A DNA stretch of 64,000 nt from the NCBI GenBank assembly GCA_029204225.1, contig CM055097.1, positions 42,948,858 through 43,012,857 on the forward strand, written 5' to 3'. Shown here one piece after another: positions 22,440 through 33,560 of this stretch. Made by a program: the position numbers and the translations under genes. The stretch's first letter is position 1, and the number at the start of each line of letters is the position of its first letter. The notes under the pieces are model-generated. The model saw only the letters and a list, made by a program, of their open reading frames with translations, searched no databases and was not told the origin of the DNA. Source of the stretch: Diphasiastrum complanatum. Taxonomy: Eukaryota; Streptophyta; Lycopodiopsida; Lycopodiales; Lycopodiaceae.

Positions 22440-22940
22440 TAGAGATACTAAAGTATAATGGGTTATCTGATCTTGTCAGATTTCTCAAGGTCTATTCTGA
22501 AGCATGTGAGGTTTATGACAAAGTTTATCCACAAGATAAACGTAAGCTATTCCCTGTGGCCTTAACTGGAGGAGCACAAGATTGGTTTTATAACCAAGAC
22601 AAAATAGAACGTGCAGATTGGGAAGTTGTTAAACAAGCTCTTATCACAAGATTTAAACCGAGAAAATTTATGGAAGATCATTTTCTACTTTTAAGTAAAA
22701 TTGAAATGGGAAAGAGAGAGGGAGTACGAGATTACATTGAATGGATTAGACACCTCAAATCTACCTGTGATCCCAATTTAATTAATGACAATGCCCCCAT
22801 GATTATGTGATTTTTAGCAGGTCTACCTAAGAGGATTAGACGTGAGCTGAAATGCCATACTGAGTATATTTTTTTACAACATGCTATGGACAATGCGATA
22901 CAAGAGGATGATGAAGATTTTGATGATGAACCAAATATTG
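22440..22940 (+). pseudogene. gypsy 2 gag
   Basis: Capsid domain: the reading YNGLSDLVRFLKVY, GAQDWFYNQ, WEVVKQALITRFKPRKF and LLSKIEMGKREGVRDYIEWI matches gypsy 1 gag. A TGA near 22809 precedes FLAGLPKRIRREL. The part with zinc knuckles seen in gypsy 1 is absent: gag runs within about 50 bp into protease, so a deletion removed the gag C-terminus. Confidence 0.85.
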
Positions 22941-22949
22941 GAATGTTGC

Positions 22950-23250
22950 CTTATACAACAAGTTTGGTAATGAAGCAGCCGTGATAGATAAAAGTTCAGG
23001 AGTTAATCTAATTTCAACAAAGCTATGTGCAAAATGGGGCCTTACAAAGATAAAACCTACAACTTTTGTCATTAAGCTAGCTGATCAAACGACAATCCAT
23101 CCTAAGGGAATGGTAGAAGATATATTTGTCAAGATCATCGAAGTTCAGTTTGTCATTACTTTTGTAGAAATGGGCTTACCTGACGCTAATGGCTACCGTG
23201 TCTTATTGGGATGCTTGTGGTTACAAGTTGCACAAATAATTCATAACTAA
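22950..23250 (+). pseudogene. gypsy 2 aspartic protease
   Basis: AVIDKSSGVNLISTKLCAKW is the active-site region (gypsy 1 has VDGGLGVNLI), followed by IKLADQTTIHPKGMVEDIFV and YRVLLGCLWLQVAQIIHN. Asp is kept, but the next residues differ from D-S/T-G and from D-G-G, so activity is doubtful. A stop follows at 23248-23250. Confidence 0.8.
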
Positions 23251-24183
23251 GGCACCATGAAAATTACTTTTGAGAATCGTGAGCGTGCAATCAAAGTTGA
23301 TCCAATCACTTGGACTATCAATCCAACGGATCATACCTGTGATCGACATATAAAGAATTTGAAAGTTTATTATGACTCTCAAACAGATACTGTCAATTGG
23401 AACCAAGCTCTTGCAATAGTGGATTGTATAGCAAGCTATATGTGTCAACGAGATAATCAATCCAAATTGAGCGAGATTCCTTTACGTGATCAAACTTTGG
23501 ATATGCCAATCACTTTTCCAGTGAATATGATGAATGTAGCTTGGATATCAACCGATCAAATACCAGATCCTATTGAAGATGAACTCATTCATGTCAGTCA
23601 CACCTTGTCTTACAATGAAAATGCAGAACTTATAGATGAGTAGATTTTAAATTAGATGTATCCTACGAGATTTGGAATCCAAGATATTCCTAATGAACCG
23701 ACAATAAAACTGCCTAAAGTAGTTATATTGAAGGAAGGAAAGACCGTAGGACCAATGACAAAGAAACAAGCGAAGCAACATTACAACACGGTCCTAAAAT
23801 GGGAAAAATCATCGAGAGAAGCAGTTCCTAAAGATGTACCACCTTTATTGGATAAAGGTAAAGGAAAGTTCAAGGAAAATTCTTCAAGTTAGAGTTCTCA
23901 CAAGACATTACCATCAAGGAAGTCGTCACCTTCAAAGAAGACTACATCTTCTAGAAAGTCATCACCTCCTCGAATGATTCCTGCCAAGAAAGCTAAACGA
24001 AGAGCCAAGATCATTCCTTTTGAGGAAGAACAATCAGATAAAGTACAACATGATATGCCAGAGCATTTCAAACGCTATACTTTGGACGAAGTTGTCATTA
24101 TGTTACCAAAAGCTCATCGTGAACCAGAAGAGCAAGTACTAGAAACGAAAGATGTTTATGATGGACCAGCTAGGACATAGCCT
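23251..24183 (+). pseudogene. gypsy 2 linker between protease and RT
   Basis: Three consecutive open pieces (23257-23643, 23656-23892, 23974-24180) in one general frame, separated by single stops. MKITFENRERAIKVDP, DMPITFPVNMMNVAW and KQAKQHYNTVLKWEK match the gypsy 1 linker. The middle is Ser/Lys-rich. No catalytic motif is visible. Confidence 0.72.
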
Positions 24184-25139
24184 ATGAATCTTGCTGAACC
24201 AGGAGACCCAGAAAAGATTGTGCAAGTTGGAACGCAACTTACCCCAGAGCGATTTCAAGCACCAAGGAAGTTGTTGGTTAAGTATCAAGATTGTTTTGCT
24301 TGGACATACAAGGATCTAAAAGGGATTCCAACATCTGTGATTGAGCATACAATTCTCTTGATGCCTGATGCAGTTCCAAAAGTCACAAGATTCTATCATT
24401 GTAATCCAAATGTTATTGATCTTATTAAGAAAGAGCTACAAAGATTACTTGAAGCCGATTTTATCTACAAGATCGAGCATACTAAATAAGTTTCGCCAAT
24501 TGTTGTTGTTCCTAAAAAGAGAGAAAGATGAGAATTTGTGTGAATCTCAAAGCCTTGAACAAAGTGACGTGAAAGGATCACTTTCTGTTGCCCTTTATTG
24601 AAAGCATATTGGACCGCCTTGCTGGAGCGAAAGCCTACTTTTTTTGGATGGATTTAGTGGTTACAACCAAGTTAAAATCGCACCTGCAGATCGCCATAAA
24701 ACTACTTTCGCAATAGAATGGGGAGCTTCTTATGCATATAAAGTTATGTCATTTGGACTTTGCAATGCACCTAGTTCATTTCAGAGAGTGATGCAGTTTT
24801 CCTTTAAAGATTATTTGTAGAAATTCCTTGAGATCTACTTGGACGAGCTCGGAGTTCATAGTGCCGATACAGACCACCTGGATCATTTGGAAAAAATATT
24901 TGAACGTTGTCGCAAGAAGTACCAATCTCCTTAAATTCAAAAAAGTGTCAAATTTGGGTAACTCATGGAGTTGTTCTTGGATATGTGATATCAAGACATG
25001 GCATTGCTATGGATTATTCCAAAATCAAAGTCATTGTGGAGCTACCGCCACCTAGAACAATTCGAGTATATATTTTTATGGGTCATGCAAACTACTATTG
25101 GATATTCATTTTATTTTTTGCGGATTTAGCATGACCTAT
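24184..25139 (+). pseudogene. gypsy 2 reverse transcriptase
   Basis: DCFAWTYKDLKGIP, the VPKVTRFYHCNPN block, SPIVVVPKK, RICVNLKALN, the damaged LDxFSGYNQVKIA region, and YKVMSFGLCNAPSSFQRVM are readable in changing frames. The active-site region near 24830 reads FLEIYLDELGVHSADT, with the second Asp of YxDD replaced by Glu. The block KKCQIWVTHGVVLGYVISR follows after a frameshift. Confidence 0.82.
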
Positions 25140-25478
25140 ATACAAGTTGACCATTGTACCTATTTGGATGGCGTGGGAAGCATTTGAGAAATTGAAGAAA
25201 GCTCCAAATTGGACAATCGAGTTTCATGTTCATACTGATGCATCAAAATATGCTATTGTTTAAGAATCAAATCAGCACCAGTTAACAGTGAAGTGGATGA
25301 TGAACTACCAGATGCTGTGATGTTTTATGTTTAAGCAGTATCTGAGTGGGCAGCAGGTATTGTTGAATATCTGATGTTAGGCCAACCTAACGACTCTCTA
25401 ACAAAAGTACAAAAGAAATAATTGATTCTTAAGACACAACCTTATCAATTTACTGTGGGCCAATTGTATTGACATGGA
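25140..25478 (+). pseudogene. gypsy 2 RNase H remnant and connection
   Basis: Only FEKLKKAPNWTIEFHVHTDASKYAI (in part) remains of RNase H. The centre of the domain is deleted at about 25260, where the sequence jumps to the acidic linker (VDDELPDAVMFYV) and PEWAAGIVEYLM, matching gypsy 1 near 11410. Confidence 0.75.
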
Positions 25479-26345
25479 ATGGATGATATTTTGAGAAGAT
25501 GCATGTTGCCTCACGAAGTACCTGATCTAATCATGTTCTCACATGCTGGGATGGGAGGTGGACATTTTTTAATAGATATCACTGTTCGAAATTTTTTACA
25601 ATCAAAGTGTTGGTGGACGACACTTCATAAGAATACCAAAGGCTATATTCAGTCATGTGATGTATGTCAACAAGCACGACCTTTGCACCCAGTTCTATCG
25701 CAAGCACCATTCAAGAAATGGGGACTTGACTATGTTGGTCCTATTCATCCTGCGACAAGAGGATCTCAAGCCAGATATATCATTGTAGCAACGGATTATA
25801 TGACCAAGTGGGTCGAGGCAAAAGCAATTAGATTTGTCGATGCTAAGTCTACTACTAAGTTCTTGTATGAGCACATCATTGTTAGATTTGGATGTCCTAT
25901 CGAGATCGTAAGTGATTGTGGAACACACTTTGTCAACGAAATGATCAAGTGTTTGTTGGAAGACTTTTTTGTTATACATCGGTTTAGTACTCCGTATTAT
26001 TTGAGGGGTAATGAAAAAGTTGACTCTTCCAATAAGATTCTCTGCAACATATGACAAAAAAGATTGAAGCAATTCATTCTGATTGGGAACATAAACTTCA
26101 TGTTACGTTATGGGCATTCAAAATTGCTTACAAAGTTAGTACGAATCAGACACCATTTCAACTAGTTTATGGTCAAGATGCAGTGATGCTGATTGAGTTT
26201 TTAGTACCATCCTTATGCATAACATCAACGGAACGATTGGATGATTCAAAATTCTTACAAATGCATCACGAGGCTTTGCATAAACTATGTGAAACCAGAT
26301 TGATGGCAGAGTTAGAATTAAAGTAGAATCACCGTGCTACTGTAC
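25479..26345 (+). pseudogene. gypsy 2 integrase, main part
   Basis: The zinc domain is GGGHFLIDITV ... CDVCQQAR. The core has KWGLDYVGPIHPA, ATDYMTKWVEAKAI and VSDCGTHFVNEMI, so the two catalytic Asp are present. The Glu block reads GNEKVDSSNKI where gypsy 1 has NGQAESSNK, so Glu is replaced by Asp. A stop at 26052-26054 precedes the rest (WALWAFKIAYK-like block, PFQLVYGQDAV). The frame reaches LELK, a TAG at 26325-26327 and NHRAT before copia D interrupts it. Confidence 0.84.
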
Positions 26346-26582
26346 TGTGGATCCTATCAATTGATAAGGATCAGTTGGCCTCGCCACGAGGCAAGTCGAC
26401 GGGACACGCGTCCCGCCAATGACAACTTGGTCATGCATGGGTTGCCTAAGTGAACAACTATATGTACAGTATAATTTCATTTTGAGAAATACAGTTGCTA
26501 TGTGAGCTTGCTGTGGAGAGTGTTTTCTATCTATGTTACTGTGTAGCATGATCTGTGTCCCTGTTTGAAGCAAATTCTAAGT
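26346..26582 (+). repeat. copia D 5' LTR
   Basis: About 237 bp from TGTGGATCCTATC to the primer site. The start is inferred from where gypsy 2 homology stops; an alternative start is TGTACTGTGG at 26341. The end lacks a clean CA. It contains the inverted repeat atcctatcaattgataagga near its start. Confidence 0.6.
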
Positions 26583-27845
26583 TGGTATCAGAGTCGTACA
26601 CGGAGTGTACACAATACAACATTGTCGTTGAAGAGAGCTTCGGGAGGACTGTCTTCTGAGAGTTCGGGGTTTATGGCGGATTGAAGACGGAAGGAGAAAC
26701 ACTGGTGCAGAGAGTTTAGCACACAGAAGCTTGGTAAGCTTGAGACTGTGTGAGGATTCAGAGACAAGGGTTGTCGGTTGAATCAAAACCTCAGCAAACG
26801 GAATTTTGAAATTTCGAAGGAAGGCTATTTGGTGTTTGCAGTCAGTGTGCATTCAATCGGACACCGTTTGACAAACGGATTGAAGAATCAGAGTTCTTGC
26901 AGTAGGGCGACCTCAGAGCAAGAGGATAGGCCTGTCAGAACACTGTGAATTGGAAGCCAAGAAGAGATTTGTGTGAAAAACCCTGGTTTGGGGTTTGGGA
27001 GCACAAAATCAGAGATTTCTCTCTATTCTGGACCATTCTGAAAGCTGTAAGAATCCAGAGGAGGGCGTCTTGATCAATTGTAAAAGATCTGAGAAGGCCG
27101 TGGACAGCCGCACTTCATTTGTGGAGCAATAAGCACGTTTGGTGGAAGCCATAGCTAAAACCCGTGCAAGAGAAAGAGAGGGAGGAGATCGCGGGACTGT
27201 TCACATGAGGAACCAAGAGAAACGCATAGCGTTTTGAAGTGTCCAGCGGCTTCAGAAGTGTAGTTCGACGCACCGATGCAAGGAAGTCCACAAGATCATC
27301 TCCACAATGATCGACGGACAAGATTAATTGCATCTGGACCACAGAATTGAAACCTATCATTGGATTTAATTGAAGTGGGCCCTGAAGAATTGAAGTGCAT
27401 TCTGGCCTTCAACTTCAATGAAAATTTTCACATTGAAAGTTGAGTTGGGTCCCTTTACAAGTGAAGAGTGAAGTTTCTTCAAGGTGAAGAAATAGTTCAA
27501 AAACAAGGAAAATTCCTATTTTTGGGTCTATTGTCCGTTTTGACCCAAACGAAAGGCTATAACCTCCAAACAAAGGGCACCCAGATTGTACTTGCAAGTA
27601 CGGTACAACAAAACAGAGTAATTGCAGCTAAAAAAGTGCTCATAGTGCACCAAAAGTGATTTCTCCATTCCACTGGGCACGTAGTTGGGAGTTGACGACT
27701 GAGTGCATCTCGAAAGGCGACGCCGAAAAGCGACAAGTGGCCTGGTAAGGGAAAAAGTGCAGGTCATTATTTTCAATTTCTGACATCACAGTTGGCCTTG
27801 GCATACTGTTTTTAGCCTACGACATAAGTTTCAAGCAGTTTTGCG
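26583..27845 (+). other. copia D primer site and leader
   Basis: TGGTATCAGAGTCG (26583-26596) matches initiator tRNA-Met except at the end. The leader to gag ATG 27846 is unusually long for copia, richer in G than the other leaders, and has no long frame. Confidence 0.75.
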
Positions 27846-29669
27846 ATGGCAAACATGGGAGAGTCCATTTTGCGTGAAATTAGGAAATTGGACAGGATTT
27901 CCAACTATGCAGTGTGGAAATTCAAAATAAAAAACATATTGATGGAGAAAGACGTGTGGGAAGTCATCACAGGTGATGAGAGAAGGCCGCCAAATGAAGC
28001 GGATATTGAAGTGTTCGACAAAAAGATGAGGAAAGCTTTGACCTTCATTAACTTGTCAGTGAAGGATCACATCATTACCCACATTTGTGATGTTGTTACA
28101 CCTAGACATGCATGGGATGTGCTAAAGGAGCAGTTTGAGATGTCAAATCCGTCTAGAATCATGTTTATGAAGTCAAAGCTGAATAGTGCCCGCATGGAGC
28201 AAGGAGAGCACATTCAGACGTACATGACCAGAATCAAGACAATGAGGGATGAACTGCATTCTATTGGTGAGCACATACGTGATGTGGAGCTGGTGCACAA
28301 TGCATTGTGCGGCATTGCAGAATTCTATCAGATGTTTGTGAGTGGAATAGCATCAAGAAAAAGATTGCCAACCTTTGACGAGTTCATAGGAATCTTGATG
28401 CAAGAAGAACAACGACAAGAAATGGTGAAAGCTAGACGTCAAAATACTGACAATCAGGCACTTGTGACATGCCAAAAACAAGGCAAGGGCAAGGGCAAGA
28501 AGAAGTCTAAACAACAATTTGCCAAGTCTCAGGAGGATGAGGGATCTTCCAGTAAGACCAAGAAGAAAGGCAAGTGCTTCCATTGTGGTAAAAAGGGCCA
28601 TTGGAAGAGTGAATGTCACAAATTCTTGGCGGAACAAGACAAGGGGAAACCAAATCAAGCAGGTAACCTTGTCGATGAGGGTGAGATTGAAGACTCTAGC
28701 ATCTTCATATCTGCATTGTCATCTAATCAAGATGATCAAGTGTGGTATATTGACTTGGGAGCCACAAGACACATGACAGGTAACAAGAATTGGTTTAGTA
28801 GCCTAAAAGTGTTGGATGATGGAACATCTGTTTCACAAGCAAATGGTGATGTGTGCAAGATCAAGGGGATAGGCACCTTTTCAATCCAACTACCTGATGG
28901 CAAAAGCAGGATGATCAGGGAGGTACTTTACGTACCAGGTTTGAAAAAAAATCTACTTTCTGTTGGAGTCATTACTGATCAAAAGTTGAAAGTAGAATTT
29001 GCCCATGATCGTTGCTTTGTGAAGGATGTGAACCAAAAGTTCAAAGTTACTGTGGATGGAGTAAGCGAGCTCAATACAAAATTGTACAGGTTGAATGCTA
29101 CAATCAAGGGGCAACATGGACTTGTGTCATCCATTCCATCGCAAACTGAGTTGTGGTATAAGAGGCTTGGTCACTTGAACTTGGGAAGCCTCAGTTTGAT
29201 GAGGAAATTGGAGATGGTAACAGGATTGCCTACTATAGAAGACCACTTGAAATTGATGTGCGAATCATTTGTATATGGGAAGCAGCATCGAGAGAAGTTC
29301 AATAAATTTGGTGTTGCAAGAACAAAGAACATCCTGGATTTGATCTACACAGATTTATGCAGGCCTATGAGGACCATGTCCTTAGGTAAAGCCTTCTATT
29401 TCATGACCTTTATTGATGATATGTCACGTAAGACGTGGATCTACTTCTTGAAGAAGAAATCGGATGTGTTTGACAATTTCAAGAGCTTCAAAGCATTGGT
29501 CGAAAATCAGATAGGTAAGAAGATCAAAGTCCTAAGATCAGATAGTGGAGGTGAGTACAAGTCTAATGACTTCAATAATCTTTGTGATCAATGTGGAATC
29601 AAAAGACAGTTTACGCAAGCTCATACTCCTGCTCTCAATGGTGTACCACTTGCGAATCTTTGGATGTAA
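27846..29669 (+). pseudogene. copia D gag - protease - integrase (607-aa open frame)
   Basis: The longest open frame in the window. Gag starts MANMGESILREIRKL with AVWKFKIKN. The CCHC knuckle CFHCGKKGHWKSEC is intact (about residues 245-258). The protease motif reads WYIDLGATRHM: the second active-site residue is Leu instead of Ser, so cleavage should fail. Pre-integrase LWYKRLGHLNLGSL and integrase YTDLCRPM and LRSDSGGEY follow. After TPALNGV (where others have TPQQNGV) about 100 residues including the catalytic Glu are deleted, and the frame closes at 29669. Confidence 0.9.
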
Positions 29670-30246
29670 GGCCTTTGTACACATTCCTAAGGAAGAGAGA
29701 CGTAAACTTCATGTGAAAGCTATCAAGTGTATATTCCTAGGATATGATGATCATGTGAAGGGCTATAGATGTTTTGATCCAGTGGAAAACAAATTCCATG
29801 TAAGCCGTGATGTTATCTTTGATGAATCCAAGATGTATGAAGACGAGGATGCTGAGAAGATAGACAAATCTAGTGGGAAAGATGGTATAGTGAGGATACC
29901 TCCTGATGATGATCCATTCATTGACCTTCTAAGTGATGAACATGAGGATACATCTCAAGATACTATTACTCAACCTCAAGAGATAGGTTGGAGAGGTAGA
30001 GACAAACCTTTTGGTGCAAGAAGGATTGAAGTTGCAGGTGACAAACGCAAGGAGAAGGATGTACCGTGGGATACATTTTCACCAGGAAGCCGATCACCTG
30101 ACAAGAAGCTCCCTAAGTGGTTTGAGAGATTGTTGGAGAGCCGCGACATGGATGACTTTCCAGGATCATCTAGCCAGGGAGAGCTACAAAGATCAACAAG
30201 AGAGAAGACACAACCTAAAAGGTATGAAGCAAATTACGCTCTCTGA
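29650..30246 (+). pseudogene. copia D integrase C-terminal part and linker
   Basis: After the deletion the reading resumes in another frame with YHLRIFGCKAFVHIPKEER, IFLGYDDHVKGYRCFDP and FHVSRDVIFDES, the usual blocks after the copia integrase core. An acidic linker (DDDPFIDLLSDEHEDTSQD) leads to TREKTQPKRYEANYAL and a stop at 30244-30246. Confidence 0.88.
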
Positions 30247-31165
30247 TCTAGTATTATTCAAAGCAAAGAACCTTTGACTTATGGTGAAGCGAAGGATGAT
30301 GACATTTGGGTCAAAGCCATGGGAGAGGAGATAGAGTCAGCATAGCACATGGGACTTAGTAGAACCACCAGTTGGCAAGAAACTCATTGGTTGCAAATGG
30401 GTATACAAGACTAAGTACCATGCAGATGGAAGTATAGCAAAGCACAAGGCAAGATTGGTGATCAAAGGGTATGCACAAAGTAAATGCATCGACTATGAGG
30501 AGACCTTTGCGCCGGTATGTGAGTGGAATACTCTACGTCAACTTGTTGCTTTAGCTTCACATTTTGGTTGGCCTTTGCATCAGATGGATGTGAAATCTGC
30601 TTTTCTAAATGGGGAGTTAGAAGAAGAGGTGTTCATGGATCAACCTGAAGGCTTTGTAGCGAAGGGACAGGAAAATAAAGTATGTCACTTGAAGAAAGCG
30701 CTTTATGGTCTTAAACAGGCACCACGTGCGTGGTATAGCAGGATTGATGTCTACTTTCGCTCAAAGGGGATGGTGAGAACACACTCTGATCCAGATCTAT
30801 ATGTCTTATGCTTAGATGGTATGGTTGCTTTGATTTCTCTTTATGTTGATGACTTGATTATTATGGGAAATAATCAAGAGATGATAGATATGATCAAGAA
30901 AGACCTCATGGAACAATTTGAAATGACAGATCTCAGCCTGATGCATTATGCCTTGGAGTAGAGGTATGGCAAAAAGGACATGAAGTGGGTTTAACACAGG
31001 TGAAGTATGTCAAAGAGTTATTGCACAAGTTTAGGTTGCAGGATTGCAAATCAGTGAATACTCCTATTGAACCAGGTAAAAAGCTTTCCAAGCTTGATGA
31101 GTCACAGTCATTTGATGCTACATTGTATAGGTAGTTAGTAGGGACCTTGATTTACCTTACCACGA
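30247..31165 (+). pseudogene. copia D reverse transcriptase, truncated
   Basis: RT begins after the stop with two frame changes. The clean part 30455-30961 has KGYAQSKCIDYEETFAP, NAFLNG-type SAFLNGELEEE, YGLKQAPRAWY and the active site LYVDDLII. A stop at 30959-30961 and further stops follow, with VNTPIEPGKKL-like and LVGTLIYLTTTR blocks. RNase H is absent. Confidence 0.86.
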
Positions 31166-31398
31166 CTAGACGTGGTAGTACATGCATTAGTAGCACAAAA
31201 AGCTCTCCGCAAGGCATGGCACGATCGTCGTTTACACCAAAAAGATCTGAAGGAAGGAGATCTAACATTGATGTATAAAATCAAACTGATCAAAGAGAAA
31301 TTGAAGTTTACAAGTGAAAGACCATACAAAGTGAAATACATATTGTCCTATGAAGCAGTTATTTTGAAACACCTGGATGGAAAACGTTTTGACACCCT
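31166..31398 (+). pseudogene. gypsy 2 integrase C-terminal piece between D and E
   Basis: VVHALVAQKALRKAWHDRRL, KEGDLTLMYKIK and LDGKRFDTL match the gypsy 1 integrase C-terminus. This is the continuation of the frame that stopped at NHRAT near 26340, so copia D lies inside the integrase gene. At 31398 copia E begins; the frame resumes at 37553. Confidence 0.88.
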
Positions 31399-32127
31399 TG
31401 TGAAGTTTTTAGCACGTGTGAACTTCACCACACACCTTACAGAATCTTACGGAGGTGTTGTGATTGCACAAGATTGATCAAAGAACAGTATGCTTGAAAA
31501 ATCTAAGGCAAGAGCACAATGACATACATCTGATGAAAAAAATCTAACTGTTCACTATGAGAAATGAATGTCAGAAATAATTCTAAGTGTTCAGTATGGG
31601 GAAAAGAGGTCGCTCTTGGGTAGAGAGAGAAAATCAAGCATGAATAACTCAGGTAGAGAGAGAATGAGTCCAAAACACCAAAATCTCAATATTCACAATA
31701 TGGCAAAACATGTCCATTTTTCCCTACATGAGAGAGACTCGAATTCCTACAGTGGAGTTGCATGGAAAGTCCACTTAACTGAACTAATTCACCTACCAGA
31801 GATCCACATGTGTAATTGCATGCATGTATGTTGCATGTACTGCATGTCAACTCATAAAACTGCCTAGACATGTGTAGATCACTGAAACTACTTTGCATGT
31901 TGCATGCACTGATTGCATGTGGCTTGCATGCATACAATATGACTTTGTATGTTATCTAAACTACTGCATGTCATCAAAATAGAACCTATCTAACTCAAAT
32001 CCGAGATACACTAGAAGGATATGTGCCCAATTCACACTCCTTTTATATACAACATGAAATTTAGTTGAAATCACCATGGACATGGCTCCAGACTCGAGAT
32101 AGGAAGATAATATTTTTATAATCTTCA
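31399..32127 (-). repeat. copia E 3' LTR
   Basis: On the minus strand it starts TGAAGATTATAAAAAT after the tract taagggaggaaca (32141-32128) and ends ...TAAAAACTTCACA. A TATA stretch (gtatataaaaggag) lies near 32040. The 31800-31980 part is crowded with TGCATG/CATGCA words, and gcacgtgtgaac lies near the end at 31413. Confidence 0.94.
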
Positions 32128-32141
32128 TGTTCCTCCCTTAA

Positions 32142-33560
32142 ATTTATGTTCCTATCAACATAGATTTTGAAATTAGGCCAAGGTTTGACCTCATCTTCAT
32201 AAAGACATTCTTGAGTAGAGGTTTGGTGAGAAGATCTGCAACACAATCTGAAGATAAAACATGTTCCAATGAGATCTCTCTCCCAATGACTTTTTCTCTT
32301 ACAAAATGATGAGCCACTTCAATATACTTGCTCCCTGCATGAAAGACTGGATTATTTGCAAGAGCATGAGCGGAAATATTATCATTCTTGATAGTTGGAA
32401 GATCTTCATCTGCATGACACTTTAGCTCCAAAAGTAGCCTTTTGATCCATAAAACCTCCTTAGTTGTAGTTGTAAGAGATTTGTATTCAGCTTCACAGGA
32501 TGATAAGGAAATAGTTGCCTGCTTTTTTGATAGCCAAGAAACCAAGTCCCCTCCAAGAAATATAGTGTAAGCACTTGTGGATTTCCTATCCAACCTGTCT
32601 CCTACAAAATCTGAATCTGAAAAAGCAATCAAAGTCAGATCTTCTCCTTCATAGAATAATCCATAATCCAAGGTAGAAGATATATACCTCAAGACTCTTT
32701 TAGCCAACTTCCAATGATATAACTTTGGATCCTGCATGTGTTGACTTAGCTTATGAGCACAAAAGCTTAGATCAGGCCTAGTCACTGTTAACTAAATAAG
32801 TGAGCCAATAAGACTCCTATAAAGAGTGATGTCCTCAAATAATTTTTCATCATCTTTCATAGGAACTTTTATAGTGTGCTCCATAGGTGTATCTATGACT
32901 TTACAATTCTCCATATGGAATTTCTTGAGCATGGAAAGTGCATATCTACTTTGGCTTATAAATGCATGACCTTTCCAGAAATCTATTTCAAGGCCTAGAA
33001 TATAGTGAAGAACTCCTAAGTCCTGCATCTTAAACTTAGTACCAAGTGCATGTTAAGTTTCTTCAACTAACTTCTCATTGTTTCCACAAAGAATGATATC
33101 ATCTACATAGACGAGAAGTATAATTACAAAGTTATTTACAAACTTATAATACAGAGAAGGGTCATATTCACTTAGACAAAATCCGAGTGATATGATATGA
33201 GATAAGACCTTGGTGCCTGTTTCAGTCCATACAGACTTTTGATTCATCACCTTCCTTCACAAAACCTGGAGGTTGCTCCATGTAAATCTCCTCCTCAAGT
33301 TAACCATTGAGAAATGCATTAGAAACATCAAGCTGGAACATACTCCAGTTGTGAAAACATGCAAGAGAGATGAGTATTCGAATTGTTACCATCTTTGCAA
33401 CTGGTGCAAAGGTGTCTTCATAGTCAAGACCTTTGATCTGTGAGTAGCCTTTGGCACAAAGTCTTGCTTTATACTTATTGATAGATCCATCATGATTATA
33501 CTTGATTCTGAATACCCACTTTCATCCACTCACATGCATGTTGTTTGGTGGCTCCACAAG
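32142..33560 (-). pseudogene. copia E reverse transcriptase - RNase H
   Basis: On the minus strand RT starts near 33560 with KWVFRIKYNHDG and KARLCAKGYSQ, FAPVAKMVTIR and NAFLNG followed by a stop near 33300. YGLKQ is lost in a damaged stretch near 33240-33190. LVYVDDIIL (about 33115) is intact. QDLGVLHYILGLEI and the TRPDLSF block follow, then RNase H with FSDSDFVGDRLDRKST, LSSCEAEYKSL and SDCVADLLTKPL, ending near 32140. At least five stops or shifts are present. Confidence 0.9.

Larger units (their letters stand above)
26346..31165 (+). mobile_element. copia element D, 3' end missing
   Basis: A short LTR, tRNA-Met-type primer site, a 1.26-kb leader and gag to RT in copia order. It differs clearly in protein sequence from A, B, C, E and G. 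The reading stops inside the RT connection block (LVGTLIYLTTTR, ending near 31165) and the next bases are gypsy 2 integrase. RNase H, purine tract and 3' LTR are absent, so D was cut by a deletion whose right end falls exactly at, or near, the insertion site. Confidence 0.88.

Noticed and set aside
26341-26345. TGTAC as a target duplication of copia D
   Set aside because: The right side of D is deleted, so no second copy can be shown; GCTAC with an LTR start at 26341 is equally possible.
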